Assembly (NCBI GenBank): GCA_905197955.1 | Contig: CAJKAR010000005.1 | Coordinates: 99,404-163,403, forward strand | Length of the DNA stretch: 64,000 nucleotides | From: an uncultured Lentisphaeria bacterium | GTDB taxonomy: Bacteria > Verrucomicrobiota > Lentisphaeria > Victivallales > UBA1829 | Direction of reading: 5' to 3' | Shown here: positions 24,898 through 33,781 of the stretch, one piece after another | Layout of the letters: every line of letters begins with the position of its first letter | How positions within the stretch are numbered: the stretch's first letter is position 1 | Notes under the pieces: generated by a model | Databases searched by the model: none | What the model saw: the letters and a program-made list of their open reading frames with translations, nothing else | Told to the model about the DNA's origin: nothing | Program-made: the position numbers and the translations under genes

Positions 24898-25743
24898 ATG
24901 CTGCATCGTCTGCCTCAAGAGTCGTTTCCCTTCGGGAAAATCCGCCGTGAAAAATTCACACTTATAGAACTCCTGGTGGTCATAGCCATCATCGCGATTC
25001 TCGCCGGGATGCTTCTGCCTGCGTTGAACAGCGCAAGAGAAAAGAGTATGGCCATCAACTGCATAGCAAATCTGAAGCAGATCAGTACGGCGAATCAAAT
25101 GTATGCTAATGATTATGACGAGCTGTTCGTGATGTACAGCAACGCCGCGAACGGAACATCCGACGTGAATGCCGACTACTGGATCGGCTATAAAAATTCC
25201 GATAAGACGTATGACCTGACAAAGAATGCGATGCTGGGATCGTATCTGGGAAATGCTCCGAGAGTGATCTTCTGCCCCTCGGAGAGACTGACCGATTTCA
25301 CGAGTGTTTCCGAAGCAACCGGTTACGGTTACAATGCGATCTGGCTCGGAGGATATCCCGACAGCAAGGATAAGACCCGTCATACCTTTAAGCGTTCTCA
25401 GATGAGGCACACATCCGATACGGTGGCTTTTTCCGACTGTGCCCGATCCAAAATGGGATCGACCTTGTACAAGCCGGCGAAGATATCTCCGTATCTTTAC
25501 TGCAAGATTCAGCCGCAGGAGGTTGGAAGCGGGTCCTGGAAGTACAAGGATTCGGGAACGACGTATTTCCGTCATTTCAAAACAGCGGGAGTGGCCTGGG
25601 TGGACGGGCACGCTTCCTCGGAACGGATGATTGATTCGAATCCGGATGAATCTGCTGTGCAGTATCATGTCGGTTTTGTCGGCGGTGGAGTGGCACCGGA
25701 TCCAGCTCGTCCCGGAACCGACCTCTATAATCCGATGCGGTGA
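24898..25743 (+). CDS. Prepilin-like secreted protein with H-X9-DG motif, first gene of the B12 operon
   Basis: A 281-residue protein with a type IV prepilin/pseudopilin N-terminus: a basic leader, then KFTLIELLVVIAIIAILAG (about 20-38), with the Glu at +5 of the mature protein. The remainder is a soluble domain ending in RHFKTAGVAWVDGHAS, an exact H-X9-DG motif of prepilin-associated proteins common in Lentisphaerae and Planctomycetes. The C-terminal tail is Gly/Pro-rich (GGGVAPDPARPG). No type II secretion genes are nearby. Its ribosome binding site (AAAGGAG, 5 bases before ATG) lies directly behind the cobalamin riboswitch, so it is the first protein controlled by B12. Its function is unknown; a role in surface corrinoid capture is inference only. 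Confidence 0.85.
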   Translation: MLHRLPQESFPFGKIRREKFTLIELLVVIAIIAILAGMLLPALNSAREKSMAINCIANLKQISTANQMYANDYDELFVMYSNAANGTSDVNADYWIGYKNSDKTYDLTKNAMLGSYLGNAPRVIFCPSERLTDFTSVSEATGYGYNAIWLGGYPDSKDKTRHTFKRSQMRHTSDTVAFSDCARSKMGSTLYKPAKISPYLYCKIQPQEVGSGSWKYKDSGTTYFRHFKTAGVAWVDGHASSERMIDSNPDESAVQYHVGFVGGGVAPDPARPGTDLYNPMR

Positions 25744-25753
25744 GTTCCATCCC

Positions 25754-27040
25754 ATGACTGTACTGGAAAGAACATCAGTTCCCCGCGGGGTGATGGGATA
25801 TCCTGTGGAGATCGTGAAAGATCCTTTTTCTGCATTTGAGAATGCGGTGGCTGGGGATCAGCCGAGCTGCAGAACGCTTTATATTCATATTCCCTTTTGC
25901 CGTTCCAGGTGTCCATTCTGTCCGTTTTTTCTGGAGGTGGCGGATGGTGAGACCTTTCACCTCTACTCCCGTCTGCTCTGCCGTGAACTGGAGAATGGAG
26001 CGGATACCCTGGGGCGTTTCCCCGTGAATGCGGTTTATTTCGGCGGGGGAACACCGACGGAGCTGACACCGGAGGATTTTTCGTCCATAATGAATGTTCT
26101 GCATTCCCGTTACCGTTTGACGAACGACTGCGAGATTACCGTAGAAGGGCGTGTGGACGGGTTTTCTCCGGAGAAGGTGGATGTGTATGCCGGATGCGGA
26201 GTCAATCGATTTTCCATTGGAGTCCAGACGTTCCGTCCGGAACTGCGTCGGCTTCTCGGCAGGGTGACGCCAGGGGATGAGATTCCCACGCTTCTGAACA
26301 GAATTTCCGAACGGAATGCCGCTTCCGTTGTGATTGATCTGTTGTATGGTCTGCCGGGACAAACACGGGAGGAGTGGTCCGGTGATTTGAAGATCCTGCT
26401 GGAGGAGACGAACGTGTCCGGAGTGGATTTCTACCATTTGAAGTCGCGGAAAAATCTGCCGCTGGAGAAGAGTCTTGCCGGCGGATTTCTGCCGCCTCTT
26501 CCCTCTCAGGATATTGCGTTCGGGATGTTTCAGGAGATGGTGGAGCGGATGCGGGATTGTGGTTCTCACCGTCTTTCGCCCATGCATTACGCTCTGGAGG
26601 CGCGGGAACGGAATTTGAATAACAGTATATCTTCTTATAAGAATGTTTGTCTGCCGTTCGGGATGAAGGCTGTCGGCCGGCTTGGCGGCTGCCGTCTGGT
26701 GCAGACCGCTGATTTTGACGAGTATAGTAAACTAGTGAAGAGTGGACGGAAACCTCTGGCTTCCGTGGGAATCCTTCCTGCGGATTTTCCGGTCAACGGA
26801 GAATTGTCCGGGGAGCTCTACAACCGGCTCGCTCTCAATCCGGACAGGATCGCCGGGATTGTTCCGGAGTTCTCTGACCACATTCGGGAGAATCTGGAAA
26901 AAGCTCTTGCAAAGTGGGTGAACGCCGGATATCTTTTCCCGCAGCGGAACGGCTGGTTCCGAATGACGGAACTTGCAGAATTTTCTCATCGGCCGATGGC
27001 AACGGATCTGATGGAGGCTGTGGCGGAGGCATGGACATGA
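25754..27040 (+). CDS. HemW/HutW/ChuW-like radical SAM enzyme in the B12 operon
   Basis: A ~428-residue coproporphyrinogen-III-oxidase-like radical SAM protein. The cluster motif is CRSRCPFC (C-X3-C-X2-C, about 52-59), preceded by LYIHIPF and followed by NAVYFGGGTPTEL (SAM binding), FSIGVQTF and IDLLYGLPGQTREEW. The HIPFC...CPFCPFF context resembles the HutW/ChuW branch (anaerobic haem opening) more than HemN. Related proteins act on haem or deliver haem; substrate here is unknown. It begins 10 bases after the prepilin-like gene and overlaps the next gene by four bases (ATGA), between the riboswitch and BtuFCD, so a tetrapyrrole or corrinoid substrate is the natural hypothesis. The ATG at 25754 has a weak ribosome binding site, and no better start was seen. 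Confidence 0.8.
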   Translation: MTVLERTSVPRGVMGYPVEIVKDPFSAFENAVAGDQPSCRTLYIHIPFCRSRCPFCPFFLEVADGETFHLYSRLLCRELENGADTLGRFPVNAVYFGGGTPTELTPEDFSSIMNVLHSRYRLTNDCEITVEGRVDGFSPEKVDVYAGCGVNRFSIGVQTFRPELRRLLGRVTPGDEIPTLLNRISERNAASVVIDLLYGLPGQTREEWSGDLKILLEETNVSGVDFYHLKSRKNLPLEKSLAGGFLPPLPSQDIAFGMFQEMVERMRDCGSHRLSPMHYALEARERNLNNSISSYKNVCLPFGMKAVGRLGGCRLVQTADFDEYSKLVKSGRKPLASVGILPADFPVNGELSGELYNRLALNPDRIAGIVPEFSDHIRENLEKALAKWVNAGYLFPQRNGWFRMTELAEFSHRPMATDLMEAVAEAWT

Positions 27041-27963
27041 AATTTTTTCGGATATTGATTCTTTTTTGCAGTACTGTTCTTCTTTCCGCCGGAGAGATCG
27101 TTTTCGAAACGGAGAAGACGATTGTGTACAGACAGAGCGACGGACGAGTGGTCACTCTTTCGAAACATCCTGCGCGTACCGTGATCGCCTATACCTCTCT
27201 GGCGCAGCTCTGGTACTGTGCGGGAGGAAGTGCGGTCGGGATCCCCTTTGTGAAGGCGAAGGAGACACTGCCTCCGGAGGCAAGGGATCTTCCCGTCATC
27301 GGGCAGGTGACTGCTCCGAATGCGGAGAAGCTGCTTTCCCTGCGTCCCTCGCTTGTGTTGTTTACGGTGAAGCATGAGAAGCACCGCGCCATGCGGGGGA
27401 TTCTGGAGCGTTCCGGAATCGAATCGGTCTATCTGGATTACAAGAATTATTCCGACTTTCTGGAGATCCTCGACTTTTTCTGCCGTTTGAACGGTACGAC
27501 GTTGAAGCAGAATCGCCGAGCTGAGACGATTGAGAAGGAGGTCGATTCGATCTGCCGCAAGGCAAAACGTCTGCCATCTCTCCGGTTTGCCGTCCTGTTT
27601 GCGGCCTCCCGCGGTTTTGCGCTGGAGAGAAACGGGGTAAATGCCGCCCACATGCTGACGATGCTGGGAGGGAAAAACATCATCACGGAACCGGGAAATA
27701 CCAGAATTCCTTTCAGTTTTGAGCGATTGCTGCTTGAAGATCCGGAAATCATCTTTATAATAACGATGGGACCGACTCAGAAAATTCAGAGAAAGGTGGC
27801 AAAAGAACTGATGGAACAGCCCGCATGGAAGCAACTGAGTGCCGTAAAACGTGACCGAGTGCATTTTCTGCCTCTTGAACTGTATCTGTATCTTCCTGGA
27901 ACCCGTTTCCCGGAAGCGTTCCGGCGTCTTGCGGAGCAGATGCATCCGGGGGAGGAGTTCTGA
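27037..27963 (+). CDS. btuF: Corrinoid ABC transporter substrate-binding protein, BtuF-like
   Basis: A 308-residue exported binding protein. A signal peptide (MKFFRILILFCSTVLLSAGE) precedes a class III periplasmic-binding fold of the BtuF/FhuD/FepB type: RTVIAYTSLAQLWYCAG, PVIGQVTAPNAEKLLSLRPSLV and a long connecting helix near the middle. GGAGG is 7 bases before the ATG, which overlaps the radical SAM stop. The family also carries iron-siderophores and haem; the riboswitch and the surrounding cbi genes favour a corrinoid. It is followed one base later by the permease gene. Confidence 0.85.
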   Translation: MKFFRILILFCSTVLLSAGEIVFETEKTIVYRQSDGRVVTLSKHPARTVIAYTSLAQLWYCAGGSAVGIPFVKAKETLPPEARDLPVIGQVTAPNAEKLLSLRPSLVLFTVKHEKHRAMRGILERSGIESVYLDYKNYSDFLEILDFFCRLNGTTLKQNRRAETIEKEVDSICRKAKRLPSLRFAVLFAASRGFALERNGVNAAHMLTMLGGKNIITEPGNTRIPFSFERLLLEDPEIIFIITMGPTQKIQRKVAKELMEQPAWKQLSAVKRDRVHFLPLELYLYLPGTRFPEAFRRLAEQMHPGEEF

Positions 27964-27964
27964 A

Positions 27965-28975
27965 ATGAGATTTTCCCGGCTCCGGACCAGCAAGTCGTAT
28001 CAGAGTGTGATTCTGATTTTTCTGCTGTTGTTTGTTTTTGCGGCGTTTCTGGGAGGAATGCGCTGTGGTTCTCTGGAGCTTTCGTTTGGGGGGATTCTTT
28101 CGACTCTCTGGCATGCGTCGCCGGAGGATGTGAACTATCAGATTCTTTACAATATTCGTCTGCCGCGGGTGCTTCTTGGGGGACTGGTCGGCGCGGCACT
28201 GGCGATTTCGGGTGCGATTCTTCAGGGCGTAATGCGGAATCCGCTTGCTGCGCCTGGGATCATCGGGGTTTCCGCAGGAGGGGGGCTTGCCGGAATCCTG
28301 ATTATGCTGGTTCTGCCGCAGTTCAGCGGAATGCTGATTCCGGCGGCGTTCTGCGGGGCGCTGGCGACGGCGCTTTGTGTTTATCTTCTAGCCTGGCGAC
28401 GGGGCGTGAATCCGGTGCGTCTGATTCTTTCCGGAGTGGCGGTGGCAAGCATGCTGGGGGCGGTGAGCAGCACGGTGCTGATTCTGAATGCGGAGAAGGT
28501 GGCGGGGATTCTGGATTTTACTGTGGGGAGCCTTTCGGCGCGTTCCTGGGATCAGTTGCATCTGGTGAAATGGTATCTGTTCGGCGGATTCCTTGCGGCG
28601 ATGGTTCTGGCGCACAAGCTGAATATTCTGACGCTGGGAGATGAGATTGCGACGGGACTCGGAGTTCGGGTGGAGCGTTTGCGGTTTCTGCTTCTGGCGG
28701 TGAGTGCGCTGCTTGCAGCATCTGCGGTGAGTGTGGTCGGCATGCTGGGATTTGTGGGGTTGATTGCGCCGCATATGGTGCGTCTGATTCTGGGATCGGA
28801 CTACCGTTTTCTGATTCCGGGGTGCGCGCTGTTCGGGGGAGGCATGGTGATTGTCTGCGACACGGTCGGAAGGATGGTGATGGATCCGATGGAACTGCCG
28901 GTCGGAGTGATTATGTCGCTTCTTGGTCCTCCGTTCTTTTTGTATCTGCTGAGGAGGCGGCGCCATGAAACTTGA
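27965..28975 (+). CDS. btuC: Corrinoid ABC transporter permease, BtuC-like (FecCD family)
   Basis: A 336-residue inner-membrane permease with about ten helices. FecCD landmarks are IRLPRVLLGGLVGAALAISG, GAILQGVMRNPLAAPGIIGVSAGGG, and the coupling-loop region LGDEIATGLGVRVERLR, then GFVGLIAPHMVRLILGSDYR and ELPVGVIMSLLGPPFF. It forms the membrane channel with the ATPase encoded next. The ATG is one base after the btuF stop and its own stop lies 11 bases inside btuD. Substrate assignment rests on the riboswitch and operon context. Confidence 0.9.
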   Translation: MRFSRLRTSKSYQSVILIFLLLFVFAAFLGGMRCGSLELSFGGILSTLWHASPEDVNYQILYNIRLPRVLLGGLVGAALAISGAILQGVMRNPLAAPGIIGVSAGGGLAGILIMLVLPQFSGMLIPAAFCGALATALCVYLLAWRRGVNPVRLILSGVAVASMLGAVSSTVLILNAEKVAGILDFTVGSLSARSWDQLHLVKWYLFGGFLAAMVLAHKLNILTLGDEIATGLGVRVERLRFLLLAVSALLAASAVSVVGMLGFVGLIAPHMVRLILGSDYRFLIPGCALFGGGMVIVCDTVGRMVMDPMELPVGVIMSLLGPPFFLYLLRRRRHET

Positions 28976-29762
28976 GATTCGCCATCTTTGCGCCGGATAT
29001 TCCGGGAAGCGGGTTCTGGATGATATTTCGCTTACGGTGGAAAAGGGAGAGATCCTGACGCTGATCGGTCCGAACGGATGCGGCAAATCGACTCTTCTGA
29101 AAACGATCGGGCGGATTCTGCGTCCGCAGAGCGGCTGTGTGCTTCTGGACGGAAAATCGGTGCATTCGATGAATACTGCGGCGCTGGCGAAGGAGATGGC
29201 GCTTCTGCCGCAGAGCCACTCGGCTCCGGAGGATTTGACGGTGGAGCAGCTGGTGCGTTACGGTCGTTTTCCGCATCGGAAGGGGATCGGCGGACTGAGT
29301 GCATACGACTGCGAGGTTGTGGAAAAGATTCTGTCCATGACGCGGCTGGATGCGCTGCGGAACCGTTTTCTTTCGACGCTTTCGGGTGGGGAACGTCAGC
29401 GGGCATGGATCGCGATGACTCTGGCGCAGGAGCCGGAGGTGCTGCTGCTGGATGAGCCGACGACTTTTCTGGATGTCTGCTGTCAGTTTGAGATTCTGGA
29501 ACTGATCCGGATGCTGAACCGGAAATTGAATTTGACGATTATCATGGTTCTGCACGATTTGAATCTGGCTGCCCGCTGTTCGCATCGTCTTGCGGCGGTG
29601 AAGGATGCGCGGATTTTCTGTTGTGGAACACCAGCGGAGCTTATGCGTCCGGAGGTGCTGGAAAAGGTGTTCGAGATCAAAGCTGAAATTATCGACGGGC
29701 CGGATCATATTCCGTGCTTCATTCCGGTTGCGTCCTGCAAGAGTGGAGGAGATGGGAAATGA
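28965..29762 (+). CDS. btuD: Corrinoid ABC transporter ATP-binding protein, BtuD-like
   Basis: A 265-residue ABC ATPase. Walker A GPNGCGKST (about 38-46), Q-loop LPQSHS, signature LSGGERQRAW (about 138-147), Walker B VLLLDEPT and the switch His in MVLHDLN are all present, so it should be active. The C-terminal ~50 residues are typical of the FepC/BtuD group. It overlaps btuC by 11 bases and cbiK by four (ATGA), consistent with coupled translation of the transport module with the biosynthetic genes. Confidence 0.9.
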   Translation: MKLEIRHLCAGYSGKRVLDDISLTVEKGEILTLIGPNGCGKSTLLKTIGRILRPQSGCVLLDGKSVHSMNTAALAKEMALLPQSHSAPEDLTVEQLVRYGRFPHRKGIGGLSAYDCEVVEKILSMTRLDALRNRFLSTLSGGERQRAWIAMTLAQEPEVLLLDEPTTFLDVCCQFEILELIRMLNRKLNLTIIMVLHDLNLAARCSHRLAAVKDARIFCCGTPAELMRPEVLEKVFEIKAEIIDGPDHIPCFIPVASCKSGGDGK

Positions 29763-30538
29763 GTACGGAAAAAACGGCTTTGCTTCTGATTGTATTTGGT
29801 ACTGCGGTGACACGTGCGGAAAAGGCATACCGGCTGTTGGAATCTCGGATTTGCGCTGCGTATCCGGGACTGCCCTTTTTGACTGCGTATTGTTCTTCCC
29901 GTGTGATCCGGAAACTGCGTGATTCCGGACGAAACGTGCCGAATGTGGAAGAGGCGTTGGAACGTTTTTCAGCGGAAGGCGTTCAGAAAGTACTGGCATT
30001 TCCGGCTTTTCTTGCGATGGGGGAGGAGTTTGCGGGAATCGAGTGTCTTCTGAGCGGCTGGGAACGGAAAATGAAGATTGTCTATCCTCTGCCTCCGCTG
30101 GCGAATCCGGAAACGCTTCGGCGATTTGTTTCTGCGCTGGCGCGGACTCTTCCGGAACGTTTTGAAGCGGGATGCGGACTTCTTTTCATGGGACATGGTC
30201 ACGAGGATGGAAGAACCGATTTTGCATATACGGCTTTGGAACGCGAGTTGCAGAAACGGATCAGCGGAGTTTTTGTTGCCTGTGTGGAAGGCAGTCTGAC
30301 ACTGGAGAATGCGATTCGCCGGATGAAAGATGCGGGCATTCGCCATGTGACTCTCCGTCCGCTGATGATTGTTGCCGGCGACCACGCGGTGAATGATCTT
30401 GCGGGGGCGGAGGAAGATTCATGGAAATCGCGGCTGGCTGCATCCGGTTTTTCCACGGATGAGGAGTTGAAAGGCCTTTGCGAGTATCAGGAAATCGCAG
30501 ATTTTTTTGCGGAGGGATTGAAGAATGAAACAAGGTAA
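29759..30538 (+). CDS. cbiK: Sirohydrochlorin cobaltochelatase, CbiK type
   Basis: A 259-residue ATP-independent chelatase that inserts Co2+ into sirohydrochlorin, the committed step of the anaerobic cobalamin pathway. The two active-site His are visible: GHGHEDGRTDFAY (about 143-155) and VAGDHAVNDLAG (about 206-217); the N-terminal LLIVFGTAVTRAEKAY is the CbiK start motif. No signal peptide is present, unlike the periplasmic CbiK of Desulfovibrio. The ATG overlaps the btuD stop. Use of CbiK rather than CobNST shows the oxygen-independent route. Confidence 0.9.
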   Translation: MSTEKTALLLIVFGTAVTRAEKAYRLLESRICAAYPGLPFLTAYCSSRVIRKLRDSGRNVPNVEEALERFSAEGVQKVLAFPAFLAMGEEFAGIECLLSGWERKMKIVYPLPPLANPETLRRFVSALARTLPERFEAGCGLLFMGHGHEDGRTDFAYTALERELQKRISGVFVACVEGSLTLENAIRRMKDAGIRHVTLRPLMIVAGDHAVNDLAGAEEDSWKSRLAASGFSTDEELKGLCEYQEIADFFAEGLKNETR

Positions 30539-31235
30539 ATTCTTTGGGGTCGGGCTTGGTCCCGGCGATCCCGGTCTTGTGACACTGAAGGCCGCGGATG
30601 TCCTGCGGAATGTGGCGGTGATTTATACGGTTGCTTCTCGGCAGAGTTCGCGGAGTGTTTCGGGAGCGATCATCGACTCTCTGCCGGGGATTTCGGCACG
30701 GAAGGTGGAGCTGGAGTTTACGATGGCGCGCGATTTCGGGGAACGTCTTGCCCGCATTGATGAACATGCCCGCCGGATTCTGGAGGAACTTAACGCGGGA
30801 AACGACTGCGCTTTTACAACGATCGGCGATCCGATGACTTACAGTACCTGTGGTTATCTTCTGCGTGCTCTGCGGCGGATGGAACCGGCATTGCAGTTTG
30901 AGATTATCCCCGGAGTGAATTCCTGGTGCGCGCTTGCCGCCGCCTCTGCGGAGCCGCTGGTGGGAGATAACGATGTTCTGCGGATTGTGCCGAGTTATCT
31001 GGCCCCTGATTCCGCGGAGCTTGAGGCGATTCTGAAACCGGAGGGGACAGTGGTATTTCTCAAGACCTACCGGGAACGGAACCATTATGCGGCTCTTCTG
31101 CGGGAACGGGGATGTTCGATGGTGTACGGAGCGAACATCGGATTGGAAAATGAGTTTTTTTCGAAGGATCCGGAGGAGATTGCTGCGCGTCCGGAGGAGT
31201 ACCTTTCGATGCTGCTGGGGAAAACGAGATCATGA
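30525..31235 (+). CDS. cbiL: Cobalt-factor II / precorrin-2 C20-methyltransferase
   Basis: A 236-residue SAM-dependent tetrapyrrole methylase of the CobI/CbiL family. The N-terminal GVGLGPGDPGLVTLKAADVL (about 8-27), TIGDPMTYST (about 99-108) and the PGVNSW segment (about 128-133) are the family landmarks. After CbiK has inserted cobalt, the substrate would be cobalt-factor II. It overlaps cbiK by 14 bases and the next gene by four. Confidence 0.92.
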   Translation: MKQGKFFGVGLGPGDPGLVTLKAADVLRNVAVIYTVASRQSSRSVSGAIIDSLPGISARKVELEFTMARDFGERLARIDEHARRILEELNAGNDCAFTTIGDPMTYSTCGYLLRALRRMEPALQFEIIPGVNSWCALAAASAEPLVGDNDVLRIVPSYLAPDSAELEAILKPEGTVVFLKTYRERNHYAALLRERGCSMVYGANIGLENEFFSKDPEEIAARPEEYLSMLLGKTRS

Positions 31236-33781
31236 GACATGGTGGAAATCGGAACGAACTTGCTGAAATGGCAGGTTGTTCTCCGGAGGAGATTCTGGAT
31301 TTCAGTGTGAACTTGAATCCGTTCGGTCCGCCGGAAGGAGTTTTCAATGCATATTTCCGAGCGTTTGACACCTCGGAATACTATCCGGAACCGTATTGTG
31401 AACGGCTTTGCCGTCTTGCGGCGGAGAAACTCGGGATCAGACCGGGAAATATTCTGTTCGGGAACGGATCGAATCAGTTGTTGTATCTTCTGCCGCGTCT
31501 TTTTGAAGCGAGGCGTGCGGTGGTGATTGCTCCGGGATATCTGGAATACCGTGCCGCTTGCGAGACATGCGGATTGCAGGTGCTCCCCTTCGCTTTGAGG
31601 GAGGATATGACGGCGGATCCGGAGGCACTGGAACAGATGATTCGTCCGGGAGATCTGGTGATCCTTGGAAATCCGAACAATCCGAGCGGGAGCGCATGGC
31701 CAGCATCGATCCTTACCGGAATCATTCGCCGGAATCCGGAGACTTATTTTGTTGTGGATGAATCATTTATGGAGTTTTTGCCGGAGGGCTTTTCCCTGGT
31801 CTCCAGGGATTTGCCGCCGAATGTGGTTCTGCTCCGGTCCATGACGAAATTCTATGCTCTTCCGGGGATTCGGATCGGGTTCTGCATCGGATCGGAGGAG
31901 TTGATTTCAAAATTGCGGCGGATTCAACCGGAATGGATGCTTGGTTCCGCAGCGCTTTCGGTAGCGGAGTTTCTGTTTTCTCTGGAGGATTCGTATGCGG
32001 AGCGTTGCCGGAAGGGGATTTCGGAGTTGCGTGAGGAGCTGTTTTCGGCGCTGAATGTGCTGCCGGGAGTGACGGCTTATCCTTCGATGGCGAATTTTAT
32101 TCTGGTGAAGGCGAAAGATGTCCGGGAGAGCCTGCTGAAGAAATATCGGATTGCGGTTCGTTCCTGCGGGAACTACGACGGGCTTGACGATACTTTTTTC
32201 CGTGTGGCGGTTCGAACGCGGGAGGAGAATGGGAAGTTGATTTCCGCGCTGTCGGATCTTCTGAGCCCGGGAGTGCCGCACATTGCGCGAAAGGTGAAGA
32301 AGCCGGCGCTGATGATTCAGGGGACGGCATCGAATGCGGGGAAAAGCATTCTGGTTTCGGCGTTCTGCCGGATTCTGCTTCAGGATGGTTTCCGGATAGC
32401 ACCGTTCAAAGCGCAGAACATGGCGCTGAATTCGTATGTGACTGCCGATGGAGGGGAGATGGGGCGTGCGCAGGCGGTGCAGGCGGAGGCGGCGCGTCTG
32501 GATCCGGATGTCCGGATGAATCCGATTCTTCTGAAGCCTTCGAGTGATACGGGCAGTCAGGTGATTGTGCGCGGAAAACCGATCGGCTGCATGAAGGTTC
32601 GCGAATATTATGCGCATAAGAAAGAGCTTTGGGGGGAGGTCTGCCAGTGTTACGATGAGTTGTCGGAAAAGTATGATGCGGTTATTCTGGAGGGGGCTGG
32701 AAGTCCGGGGGAGATCAATCTGAAGTCCGGTGATCTGGTCAATATGAGGATGGCTCGTTATGCGGAAGCTCCGGTGATCCTGGCGGGGGATATTGATCGT
32801 GGAGGCGTATATGCTTCGTTTATAGGTACTTATGCAACTCTTGATCCGGCGGAGCGCCGTCTTCTGTATGGCTTTCTTGTCAACAAATTCCGGGGGGATC
32901 CGACTCTTCTGGCATCGGCGCACGAGTATGTGAGGCAGATGACTGGGCATCCGGTCCTTGGGGTTGTGGATTATATGCGGGACATCGGGCTTCCGGAGGA
33001 GGATTCCGTGAACTTTTCGCTGATCCGCCCCGCGCCGAAGCTGGAAAAGACGCTGGATGTGGTTCTGATCGGCCTCGGACACATTGCCAACTTTACGGAT
33101 TTCACGCCGCTGGAGCTGGAACCGGATGTGACGATCCGGAAGATCCATTCCGCGGAGGAGTTCGGGGACCCGGATCTGGTGATTCTTCCGGGGAGCAAGA
33201 GCGTTGCGGATGATATGGCGTTTCTGCGTTCTTCGGGACTTGCGGAAAAGATTCATTCCGCTGTTGGACGGGGCGCATGGTTTGTTGGTGTCTGCGGAGG
33301 GCTTCAGCTTGCGGGAGAGGTGTTGCTTGATCCGGATCATGTAGAGTCTTTGGAGGATTCTGTGGCATGTCTCGGACTTCTTCCGCTGGAAACGGTGATG
33401 CGGAAAGAGAAAACGCTCTGTCAGGCGAAAGCCCGGATTCTTGCGGATGGGACGCCTGTCAGGGGATATGAGATTCATAATGGTGTAACGACTTGTAAGA
33501 CAGATGGTTATGTGCTGATGGAAAAGGCGGATTCTTCGCCGGTCGGATTTGGAGTGGATCGGATTTTCACGACGTATCTGCACGGAATTTTTGATGATGA
33601 CCGTTTCCGCCGGCAGTTCCTGAACCGGATTCGACGGGATCGCGGGATGGAGGAGCTTTCGGATGTGACGGCGCATTATGGAACGGAAGAGGCGTTGAAC
33701 CGTCTGGCGGATCATGTCCGTTCGCGGATTGATCTGAATGCCGTTTATGCACGAATGGGACTGAAACGAGGTGGAAAATGA
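31232..33781 (+). CDS. cobD-cbiP: Fusion of threonine-phosphate decarboxylase (CobD) and cobyric acid synthase (CbiP)
   Basis: An 849-residue two-domain protein. Residues 1-~345 are a PLP-dependent class I aminotransferase-fold CobD: HGGNRNELAEMAG, DFSVNLNPFGPP, NPNNPSG and the PLP Lys in RSMTKFYALPGIRIGF. It makes (R)-1-amino-2-propanol phosphate for the nucleotide-loop linker. Residues ~350-849 are CbiP/CobQ: the P-loop-like QGTASNAGKSILVSAF, KAQNMALNSYVT, the glutaminase Cys in FVGVCGGLQLAGE and a C-terminal YLHGIFDD with the His. It amidates four side chains of adenosylcobyrinate diamide. Both halves keep their catalytic residues and no frameshift is needed, so the fusion appears genuine; the two activities act at converging steps before CbiB. 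Confidence 0.92.
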   Translation: MRHGGNRNELAEMAGCSPEEILDFSVNLNPFGPPEGVFNAYFRAFDTSEYYPEPYCERLCRLAAEKLGIRPGNILFGNGSNQLLYLLPRLFEARRAVVIAPGYLEYRAACETCGLQVLPFALREDMTADPEALEQMIRPGDLVILGNPNNPSGSAWPASILTGIIRRNPETYFVVDESFMEFLPEGFSLVSRDLPPNVVLLRSMTKFYALPGIRIGFCIGSEELISKLRRIQPEWMLGSAALSVAEFLFSLEDSYAERCRKGISELREELFSALNVLPGVTAYPSMANFILVKAKDVRESLLKKYRIAVRSCGNYDGLDDTFFRVAVRTREENGKLISALSDLLSPGVPHIARKVKKPALMIQGTASNAGKSILVSAFCRILLQDGFRIAPFKAQNMALNSYVTADGGEMGRAQAVQAEAARLDPDVRMNPILLKPSSDTGSQVIVRGKPIGCMKVREYYAHKKELWGEVCQCYDELSEKYDAVILEGAGSPGEINLKSGDLVNMRMARYAEAPVILAGDIDRGGVYASFIGTYATLDPAERRLLYGFLVNKFRGDPTLLASAHEYVRQMTGHPVLGVVDYMRDIGLPEEDSVNFSLIRPAPKLEKTLDVVLIGLGHIANFTDFTPLELEPDVTIRKIHSAEEFGDPDLVILPGSKSVADDMAFLRSSGLAEKIHSAVGRGAWFVGVCGGLQLAGEVLLDPDHVESLEDSVACLGLLPLETVMRKEKTLCQAKARILADGTPVRGYEIHNGVTTCKTDGYVLMEKADSSPVGFGVDRIFTTYLHGIFDDDRFRRQFLNRIRRDRGMEELSDVTAHYGTEEALNRLADHVRSRIDLNAVYARMGLKRGGK

